From positions 124,001 to 188,000 of the forward strand of contig QPMI01000395.1 of NCBI GenBank assembly GCA_004431415.1: a stretch of DNA of 64,000 bases. The letters run 5' to 3'. Origin of the DNA: Cyanophora paradoxa. Lineage: Eukaryota; Glaucocystophyceae; Cyanophorales; Cyanophoraceae. Position numbers and translations under genes: made by a program. How positions within the stretch are numbered: the stretch's first letter is position 1; each line of letters begins with the position of its first letter. Positions 56,081-64,000 of this stretch are shown in pieces. Below the pieces are notes generated by a model that saw nothing but the letters and a program-made list of their open reading frames with translations, did no database searches and was not told where the DNA came from.

Positions 56081-59000
56081 ATGGCGGAGCGCGAAGCCGC
56101 GCCGATCATGAGCTTGCCGGGTGCGCACACTCGCTAGAGCTCCACCCGCACGTAGCACGAAGCGTAAACGCGCCCGCCCGGACGCGGAGGCTCTCGCTGC
56201 AACGCTGAAGCTATCGCAGATGATCTGGTGCTGGCGGTGATGGAGAGGGCGGCCGCGGCTTGCGGGACGTTCGCCGTCCTGCGTGGCCTCGCCTCCTCTC
56301 GGCGCCGCTTCCAGCGGCTCGCGTACGGGGAGTCCTCGAAGCTCTTCATGGAGCCTGCGTTCGTCAGCGGCCGCCAGGGACCTCGCCCGGTGAGCAAATC
56401 TTGCTCTTGCTCAATCATCGCGCGCGCGCGGGGCACGCGGGGGCCGGGCCAGCACGCGAGCGCGCTCGCTTCGGCTCACGCGCGTGCGCCGCGCAGGCTG
56501 GCGACACGGTCCTGGACGTGGCGCGGCTGGCGGCGCGGTTCGGCGGCCGCGTCGAGCGCCTTCACCTCCGCGACGTTAGCTTCGCCCTCCGATGCGCCGG
56601 CGCCGCCGAGGGCGAGGGCGAGGGCGAGAGCTGCGCCCCTCCGAGCAGCGGAGAGCAGCCGCAGGATGGGGCGGCGGCCGCGGCGGCAGCAGCCGGCGGC
56701 TCTGCCGGCCCGCCTGCCCGCGCGGACGGCATCCTTCTGGAAGCCCTCTGCTCTTGCCCGAACCTGACGCACCTCTCTTTCTCCGGCGCCGGCGCCGAGG
56801 ACGCCCACCGGTCCCTCGCCGCCCTCGAATCCCTCCCCTCCGGCTTCGCCCTGCCCCGCCTCCGCCACCTCGACCTCTGCGGCCACATCGTACCCCTCCC
56901 CGCCTTCCGCCGCCTCCTGGGAGCGTGCTCGGCCTCCCTCGAGCGCCTCTACCTCCGGTGCGCCCCGCCTCCGTACCCCCCTCTCTCCGCCCCGCGCACG
57001 GGCCCGAGCCGCCGGCGCGGCAGGGGTACGCGGGTGGTCGAAAGCGCCATCGACTTCTCCGGCGAGGAGGGCGAGGCGGCGAGGGAGGCGGCCCCCTACC
57101 GCCTGAGGGGCAACGTCCCCATCGTCCACGCCCTCGACGGCCTCGAGTGAGCGTACCCCCCACCCCGCCCCGCCCTCCTCCCCCGGGCCCCGGCTCACCT
57201 GACTCTGACTGAGCCCCCAGCTTCCCGCGGCTGGCGAGCCTGGACGTGTCGAGCTCGGACGACTGCGCGGGGGCGGACGACCTGGGAGGCTTCGCGGCGC
57301 TGCGGGCCCTCCACGCCCGCCTCCCCGCCCTCCGCGACCTCGCCGCCGTGCGCCCCGCCCTTTAATTTGCATTTTAATGCGCCGCAAACGTCCCGCCCTT
57401 CGAATCACTTTAAGATCACAAGCATCGCCGCCGCCGGAATCGTCCCAGTAGTACAAGCATCGCCGCCGCCAAACCTTTAGACCTTTAGAGCAACTCCTGT
57501 TATCTGAGTCCTCTTGGGGTCCCCTCGCCTGCCCCGCCCTTCGTGACCTCGTCGCCGAGCGCCCTTCGAGTCTTTCTGAACACCAACCCCCCGCCCCCCT
57601 CCCCGCCTCCGCCCCTCTCGCTGCCAAACCTATCTCTCTTCAAACCTTGTTAGACGGTGTCGCCGTGACCCCCTCGCCCGTCGCTCCAAACCCCCCCCCC
57701 CCCCCCCCCGGTCGCCCCCACCCCCTGTCCTCCCCTTCCCTCCCCGCCCCTCCCTCCCCTCCCCTTTCCGCGCCTCCCTCCCCCCCCCCCTTTTCTTCGG
57801 CTGCTTACTGTACTCCTAAAGAGGCAGCCTGGCAGCAAAGGCAAAGCTGAGCTTTCAGGCAACGACGCGAAATCGAAATCTGATCCGCCCGCGCCGACGC
57901 GCAGGTCCACTGGTACTACATAGGGGACGCAGAGCGGGGCGAGTGGGAGGCGATGGGGGCGCGCGCCCGCAGCTCCGGCGGCCTCGTCATCGACCTGAAC
58001 CTCGTGCGCCGACCTGCCCACCCGCCCGCCCGAACCCGGGCCGCCCCGTTCTGCCCACCCACAGCCGCGGCCGACACGGCCGGGCGCGGCAGAGGGACAT
58101 GTTGGACCCCGCCGCGCTGCGGGCGCTGCACGCCCACTTCGACGGGGGACCGTTCCTCCGCCCCGAGGGCTCCCGCCTGCCCCTCGCCCGCCTCGCCGCC
58201 CCCGCCTTCCTCAAAGGCGCCCGACCGCCCCCTCCCACCCCTCTGCCCAGCCCGCTGATCTGCCCGGCAGCCGTCTCCTGGCCGCTGCCGGAAGACGCGC
58301 GGCGGCTCGTCTCCGAGCTCGGCGTGTCGCCGGCCGCCCCCCTGCCCGGCGGCGAGCCTCCGTCAGGCCCCTGGGTGAGACTCCCCCTTGAGCTTGAGCT
58401 TAAGCTGCAGCCTTGTCCCATCTCACTGCCGCCCGGCGTCGTCGTCGTCGTCGATGCTAGACGGCGCCGCACTTCCGGGAGCTGGACGAGGCGTGGGGGT
58501 CGAGCGCCCTCCACGCTCTCGCGCGCCACGAGCACACCCTGGACCCCGGGGCCGCCCAGCAGGCGAGCGATCATGACCATGAGCGATCGCGCGCCGCCTC
58601 CGCTCGCTGGCTCACCCGCCAAGCCCGGCTACTAGGCTACTAGGCTTCTTACCGCCGGGCTATAGGCTACTAGGCGAGCGAGCGATCGCGCGCCGCCTCC
58701 ACTCACTCAGCTGATCGCCGCTTTCGCCGCAGCTGATCGAGGAGTGGGGCCTGGCGCCCCTCGTGCACGCCCCGGCGCGCGGGGGCGCCTCCCGTGGCCA
58801 CGCGCCGCTGCACCTCGCCGCAAGCGCCCCCTGGCCCGACATGCTCGAGGTCCTGCTCGAGCTGGGCGCCGACCCCCTCGCACGGGTACGCCCCGGCCCC
58901 GCCCCTGCTCCGCCCCTGTCAGACGGCCGATCGACCGGGCCCTGCATGCGCAGGACGCGGCGGGGTACACAGCCCTCCACGTCGCCTGCGATCTCGGGCG

Positions 59001-59597
59001 GACGGAGGCGGCGCGGACGCTGCTGGAGGCGGCGCAGCGCGCGGGTACCGAGCTCGAGCTCCTGTCCGCGAAGGACGGCGAGGGGCGTACCCCCCTACAG
59101 AGGCTCCTGGGAGCCTGCAGCGCCGTGCGACTCGCCGGACGCTCCCGCATCGCTGCGCAAGCGGTCGGTGCGTCTCTCCGTGTCCCGCCGCAACGGATGC
59201 TGCTATATATAGCTCGCTCCGGGCTGCTACCGACCCCTCCCTCAGAGCTCCTGAGGCTCGATGGCGCAACGCTGGAGGCCCTGGGGGCACGCCAAGCCTT
59301 CCTGGAGGAGCCGCGCTGGGGCGAGAGGGGTACCGAGCCCCTCCTGCACTTCGCGACCTGCACGGGTACCCCCGAAGCCGTGCGGGCCCTGCTCGACGCG
59401 GGCGCCGACCCCTCCTCAAGGTCCGTACCCCCCCTCCCATCCGATCCGTGCCCCCCCCCCCCCCCCCTAAACTTCGTGCGCAGGACAGGGACGGGGCGAC
59501 GGTGGAGGAGGCGGCGGAGCGGGCCCGGCGCTGCGCCGCCCAGGCGCTGTTCGGCAATTCGGGGCCGTTCGGATTCGGCGCTGGGGGGTTCGGCTGA
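56081..59597 (+). CDS. F-box, leucine-rich-repeat and ankyrin-repeat protein
   Basis: Start ATG 56081. Exon 1 (56081-56120) joins 56220-56389 to give MSLPDDLVLAVMERAA, an F-box-like start (F-box proteins recruit substrates to SCF ubiquitin ligases). The third exon from 56497 has LRR-type repeats (LVERL-like RVERLHLRDVSF, NLTHLSFSGAGAED, LRHLDLCGHIVPL, SLERLYLRC), continued at 57221-57350 (FPRLASLDVSSSDD). After a 555-bp intron come VHWYYIGDAERGEWEAMG (57906), LDPAALRALHAHFDGG, LPEDARRLVSELGVSP and FRELDEAWGSSALHAL. Ankyrin repeats follow from 58800 (APLHLAASAPWPDMLEVLL; YTALHVACDLGRTEAARTL; PLLHFATCTGTPEAVRALL). It ends at TGA 59595-59597 after a Gly/Phe tail. Introns are short and C-rich. 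Exon limits in the middle are approximate. Confidence 0.8.
57351..57905 (+). other. Long intron of the F-box/ankyrin gene
   Basis: The donor GTGCGCCCCGCCC follows LRDLAA, and the acceptor GACGCGCAG precedes the VHWYY exon. About 555 bp, roughly ten times the typical intron here. It contains a duplicated ACAAGCATCGCCGCCGCC (57418 and 57452 region) and an 18-C run near 57691. Confidence 0.7.
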
Positions 59598-61233
59598 GGG
59601 CCGCACCCCTCCAGATCTAGAGCCGCCCGCGAGCTGGGATGGTAGTTATACATTTCATTACATTTTACGGACTTCGAATTCATTTTTTCGTAGTTCATGA
59701 CATTTCATTAGTTATACATGGATTTCATCGTGGTTAGACCCTCGCTGCACATTCACTTCTGATCAAGCTTAAGTGCACGTGTACGGAATTTAATTCGTCC
59801 CCGCCCGGGCCCCCACCCCGGGCCCTACATAGGAGGGCAGTCTGGCCGCCGCGGCCTGGCCCAGTGGCCGTCACGCGCGGCACCGGTACCGGATCGGAGC
59901 CGGCCCCGCGCGCGCCGGCCCCGGGCCCGGCCCCCGCCACGGGCTGGCCGGCGCCCGACCGGCGCCCGGCCCGGCAGGCCCGGCTGGGCCACCCGGACGC
60001 CGGGCGGCCGACTTGGCGAGGTCGGCCAGATCGGCCATGGGGGGCCGTGCGCACGCCCGGCCCGGTCCGGCCCGACACGTGCACCACTGCCGGCCGGCCT
60101 GCGCATGCGCTGCCGGCCGCGAGTGCCACGGTGCCGCCGCCGCAGTGCCGACGCCGACCCGCGGCCGTTGTACCGAGGGCCGACGTCGACGCGTGGTCGG
60201 CCGGCGGCCCCCGGCCCCCGGCCCCCGGCCCCCGGCCATGCGCATATGCATGCCCCGCCGGCGCCACAGCCGCCGCACAGCGCCAGGCTAGTAGAGGCTA
60301 CCCCCGGCCGGGCCGGCCCCCCGGGCCCGGGTACACCTACCCGGCCCTAGAAAAAAGTAAGCCGGCTAGGAGGTCGAGTCCTGGTCGACTGGCACAGTGG
60401 CACGTGCCACGTGCACGACGACTGCCTTTTACTTTTTTTTTGCATTTCACTGTACCCGCTTAACCGTTGAACGTGTTAATTAAGTCAGCGCGGTACATAT
60501 ATGATCATGATAAGTCGTATACGCACACGGTAGTACTATACCGGTACCGTACTTGTAACCGTAGTAGACTACTAGTAGTGACGCCGTGACGGTACCGGTC
60601 GGGTCCAAGCAGCCTGCAACTTTTTTAGGCTGCATGCAAGGCATTGCAAGCTAGCTATATAGGCTCCGAGCAGCCTGCACCCGGTGACCATGTACTAAAA
60701 AAAATACTTATATTATACGCGTACGGTGATCATGATTCATGAGTGACCGTGACTCCGTGCACGTGAGTCGGTGACCCGCCGGGCCGCCGGGGCCGGTGAC
60801 CACTGATCATGACCCGGCGCCCCGGCTCGTCTATATTCGTCATACCTGCAATATTAATTTGACGAATATTTGATGCTCTTTAACGGAAATTATGTATGGC
60901 TAGGGTATACTAACAGCTGACCGTCGGACCCGTCTATGGCGGAGTCTTGGGGCTGACGAAAATTTGATGATGTCGAACCATATTTTCGTCACGATTTTCG
61001 GGTTTTGTCGAAATTAAGACTCGACCGTCGGACGAAAATTTCTAGGTTTACAGTAGGTACTACGGAGTCTAGATCTACGGTACGCGTCCCGAGTGCGTTT
61101 TGCTTAATTCAAAGTTTGGTTGAAATTGGTTCTGTCCCTTCCCGGGTCCGCTCTCGCCCAGCAGCTGCCGGGCAGTGCAGCGCATACCTTACTCGAGCTC
61201 TCTTCTTCTCCTCAGGAATTCAAAATCGCCGAC
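59598..61233. other. Spacer, no gene recognised
   Basis: 59.8-60.35 kb is very GC-rich with CCCCGGCCCC repeats; open frames there appear on all strands and are compositional. 60.4-61.1 kb is AT-richer with CCGGTACCG palindromes and the word GACGAAAATTT repeated near 60956 and 61032. Confidence 0.5.
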
Positions 61234-61709
61234 ATGGGAGCCGCTTCTTCAAGTGCGTGCCCGCCCTCCGATCCGCTCCGTTGCAGTTGCCGCATTCTCA
61301 CAAGGCACGCGCATCCGATGATCAAACATCAGACGTCCGGTGTTGGTCGACGGACAACTGTTCCGGGCCATCGATATCCACTCACGCCGACTCCTCCTGG
61401 AGTGCACTTGCATTCTGCAGAAACAACGCCAAAAGTTCCTATACTTTTGAAGGCGGCAGCTGTCAGCAGGTGCATTACGGACGATTCTTCCAGCTCGACG
61501 ACGAGACGCATGCGCATGCCGCTGAAGACGATCTCGCCGCCGTGCGCGCGCCGGCGCCGCTTCCGCCCCGAGCACTCGCATACTTCCGCTGACGCCCGCT
61601 CGTTTGGCGCCTCGCGTAGGTCGAGGAGGAGCTCGAGGCGGACGCGCAGGAGGCGTCCCTCGCCGAGGCCACCGCCGTCGACGTCGACGAGTGTCTCCTC
61701 GTCGCCTAA
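61234..61709 (+). CDS. Possible small acidic protein with MGAASS N-terminus
   Basis: ATG 61234 gives MGAASS, a good N-myristoylation context. A donor follows (AAGTGCGTG). The frame then runs through VRCWSTDNCSGPSISTHADS, YTFEGGSCQQVHYGRFFQLD and HAHAAEDDLAA. A GTGCGC donor near 61539 and the CGCGTAG acceptor join it to VEEELEADAQEASLAEATAV and DVDECLLVA, stop near 61709. I do not recognise the family. A membrane-anchored small acidic protein is inferred only from the N-terminus and composition. The first junction is uncertain. Confidence 0.4.
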
Positions 61710-62430
61710 GACGGATCGGGCTTCCGCGCATGTGAAATCGATCGCGAGTCTCTCGTGAATTCAAGGATTGGCCTTGCAGGAAGGGTTCAATGACTTTCGC
61801 CTCGTTTTCGCGGGGAGTGCAGGTGGGGAGGCCCTTTCAAATTTGGGCCCGTGGGGGTGGGGGGGATGGGGTCTGGTGTCACAGCATGCATGCGCAGTGT
61901 CAAGGGACCGAAGTGTGTCCGGTTGGGTGCGCCAGAGAGTGTACGAGCAAGGATCTGCATGCGCAGGAGAGTGCATGCGATGGTTCATTTCAATAATTTG
62001 CTGCTCAGCGGCTGTTTCCCTACTTCCCCTAGGCCTGCAGCTTCTTCCGAAGTTCGGCCTTTTTTTTTTACGTAATCCTGTAGTGTATTAGCCTATAGCT
62101 AGTAGGGGACGGAGCCCCGACTACACAACAGCTACTGCTATTACAGTGCCGCAGTGCCATCGTACTACCCTAGGCCTAAGCCTACCAAAAAACACAACAC
62201 GCTAGTCTACTTCCCCACTTGTGGGCCTCCGACTAGACGAACCCCTAGGGATAACCCTACGCTAGCGCTGACCCAAGCTTAGCTCTCAAACTACGTGAGC
62301 AGCCCCGGGAAATCCGGAGCCTCCTCGGCACCGCCGAGGCAGGTATACGTAGGTCGAGCTCTCGAGGGGGGAGGGAGCTGGGGCTGGGAGGCCTAGGAGG
62401 CTGCCCGCACACGCGTGGAGCAGCGGGGGG
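61710..62430. other. Spacer, no gene recognised
   Basis: Contains a GGGGGTGGGGGGGATGGGG tract near 61851 and short open frames without motifs. Confidence 0.5.
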
Positions 62431-62438
62431 CCCGTCCG

Positions 62439-62469
62439 AGGACGTCGACGTCGACGTCGACGTCGACGT
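62439..62469. repeat. (GACGTC)n palindromic microsatellite
   Basis: Five or so units of GACGTC in tandem. Each unit is self-complementary, so the tract can fold on itself. Confidence 0.9.
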
Positions 62470-62503
62470 ACCCCCGGGGCCCGTCTGCAGACGGGCCCGG
62501 AGG

Positions 62504-62811
62504 ACACATATACAACGCCCGGCTTTTAGACCTCGGCTAATTTAAATTGATATCGTTAGTATATAACCTGTATTTATAATAGATCTATCGTGAATATGTG
62601 TGTGTTTTATCTGTTATATGTATTTATTTTATCGTGAGTTATAGCTTCTTTTTAATAAAATATGTGAAATATGTATAGTTTATGTGAAGTTTAGCTATAT
62701 TCTCGATGAGTAGACTTATATATATCGTGAGTTTCATTATAGTATAGGTGTGACTCAACTTAGTTTAATTATAACTTGCCTCAGTCTAAAAGCCGGGCGT
62801 TGTATATGTGT
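62504..62811. mobile_element. MITE family G with perfect 28-bp inverted termini
   Basis: The left end 62504-62531 (ACACATATACAACGCCCGGC then TTTTAGAC) is the exact reverse complement of 62784-62811. The interior is about 250 bp, very AT-rich and non-coding. The perfect termini suggest recent activity. Confidence 0.92.
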
Positions 62812-62973
62812 GTTGTTCTGAATTTTCAATGCATAAGCGACGATCATGCGTCGTTTCATCAAAAACAACTACCATGAGCTGCATGGAACGTTCTGTATGC
62901 GGCTCTCTATAAAACAAAGTAGATCTATGATATATTATGATTGATTCTTTTGTATTTTAATTGGTCTTATTCA

Positions 62974-63065
62974 GTGTTACAGGTGTTACAGGTTTATCCC
63001 AAAGTCCGCCCTAGGAGTGGGGTCTTGGTTCCCGAGTTTGGGCAAGACCTGTAACACCTGTAACA
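62974..63065. repeat. Fold-back repeat H, copy 1
   Basis: Starts GTGTTACAGGTGTTACAGGT and ends ACCTGTAACACCTGTAACA, an inverted pair around a CCCTAGGAGTGGGG centre. Copy 2 is 281 bp downstream. Confidence 0.9.
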
Positions 63066-63254
63066 ACGTAAACAATTATCGTGTGCTGCATAAAACATTT
63101 CGCGCGCATCGAAAATATGTGATAGTGAATAGTTTCGCACTGAAAACGATACGAAATTGATCGTTATAATACAAAAATAATTACTACTGATATTATTATG
63201 ATATACTAAGACTGATATTTTGTTGTTTTAATAGGTTCTTACTGAATTAGGTCA

Positions 63255-63344
63255 GTGTTACAGGTGTTACAGGTTCATCCCAAACTTTGCCCTAGGAGGG
63301 GTGGGGATAGGAAACTTTGGATAGACCTGTAACACCTGTAACAC
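63255..63344. repeat. Fold-back repeat H, copy 2
   Basis: Same inverted GTGTTACAGGTGTTACAGGT/ACCTGTAACACCTGTAACAC ends and a CCCTAGGAGGGGTGGGG centre as copy 1. The centres differ more than the ends, so the arms seem conserved or converted. Confidence 0.9.
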
Positions 63345-63394
63345 CTTACTGATTAGCACGTAAATGCATGAGTTTCGCATCGAGATCGTGCGGC

Positions 63395-64000
63395 TACACA
63401 TAGAAACTACGCAATTTACCGCAACTACTCAAAGAAACTACGCAATTTAATACCGGAACTACTGAAAAGATACCAAAACTACGCAACTACGCAACTTTCA
63501 GAAAAAGTTTGAAACTCGGGCTGGAAAAATTTAGAAAAGTGTAAAACTTGCGTAGTTGCGTAGTTTTGGTTTCGTTTGCGTAGTTTTGGTTTCGAATTGC
63601 GTAGTTTTTCATGGTAAGATGAGTAGTTTCAAGTAGTTTATATATTATAAAGTAGTTTCTTATTAATATCAATATGATTCTATGATATATACCATGCTTT
63701 CTCTACTGAAAAGAGCGCCGGCATACTACAAGGGAAGCTACGCGATAGTTTCGCACTGAAACACGACCGTTTTATAGGCTACGCAATAGTCTCGCACTGA
63801 GAAGCATGCGGGCAATCGGAGACTACGCAATTTAACGTAACTACGCATGAAAACTACGCAATCTGATCGCTTTTAATACCGAAAACTACACATTTAATAC
63901 CAAAACTACGCAACTACGCAACTTTCTGAAAAAGTTTAGAAGTTGGCGGGGAAAAAAATTAGAGAAGTGAAAAACTTGCGTAGTTGCGTAGTTTTGGTAT
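63395..64000. repeat. Inverted/tandem AACTACGCAA repeat running to the window edge
   Basis: AAACTACGCAATTTA, AAAACTACGCAACTACGCAA, CTTTCAGAAAAAGTTTGAA and ACTTGCGTAGTTGCGTAGTT occur in order at 63400-63590 and again at 63780-64000. Each block is itself an inverted repeat (AACTACGCAACTACGCAA against TTGCGTAGTTGCGTAGTT). AT-rich, non-coding, continuing past the window. Confidence 0.85.

Noticed and set aside
59734-60463. Several overlapping long ORFs on both strands
   Set aside because: Pro/Arg/Gly/Ala composition follows from CCCCGGCCCC repeats; no motif, start context or splice pattern supports a gene.
61768-62091. Plus-strand ORF of about 107 codons after the small acidic gene
   Set aside because: No motif, low-complexity Gly/Trp stretch from a G-rich tract, and no splice link to neighbours.
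63395-64000. CRISPR-like array
   Set aside because: The repeats are long, imperfect and inverted with no uniform spacers, and the genome is clearly eukaryotic.

Overview
This is a eukaryotic nuclear window of mixed base composition. Several genes are extremely GC-rich, with GC3 near saturation and dozens of very short introns. They sit beside genes of moderate GC and AT-rich, repeat-filled spacers. Most real genes are visible only after splicing, because the introns (often 50-100 bp, typically GTGCGCCCC or GTCCGCCCC at the donor and GCAG at the acceptor) break the reading frames. A Rieske gene of the pheophorbide a oxygenase/Tic55 type suggests a photosynthetic protist or alga. An ethylene-receptor-like hybrid histidine kinase, WSC domains and REJ/Kre9-like surface proteins fit a microalga. 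I cannot place the lineage from sequence alone.

Layout. 0.4-1.4 kb (-): a spliced Rieske [2Fe-2S] protein, incomplete at both ends. 2.1-10.7 kb: retroelement-like remnants, including two 3' ends in inverted orientation and a poly-A-tailed block. 4.1-19.6 kb: spacers with at least six families of short elements with inverted ends, a large direct duplication (16.15-17.02 and 18.41-19.29 kb) and one unrecognised spliced gene (13.1-14.5 kb, +). 19.9-31.0 kb (+): a giant hybrid histidine kinase with about six GAF-like segments, a full HisKA/HATPase core and two receiver domains. 31.5-33.8 kb (+) and 34.1-44.8 kb (-): two convergent surface-protein genes sharing proline-rich linkers and Kre9/Knh1-like modules. 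The first has WD-like and WSC domains. The second has Kelch, Kre9-like repeats, a REJ/PKD-like region and membrane spans.

45.6-48.2 kb: mobile-element spacer with a second copy of a MITE found at 5.1 kb. 48.3-52.5 kb (+): a GAF plus tyrosine-kinase-like protein whose VAIK lysine and DFG aspartate are both replaced. 54.0-55.1 kb (-): an RPA70 N-terminal OB-fold protein that ends in a coiled coil where the DNA-binding OB folds would be. 56.1-59.6 kb (+): an F-box/LRR/ankyrin protein. 61.2-61.7 kb (+): a possible small acidic protein. 62.4-64.0 kb: AT-rich inverted-repeat elements.

Themes. Two GAF signalling proteins lie in one window, one an active-looking hybrid kinase and one a predicted pseudokinase. 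No operon-like logic applies; genes are independent and separated by repeats. Exon boundaries were worked out by hand from frame continuity, GT/GC-AG signals and family motifs. Start codons and some exons of the long genes remain approximate.
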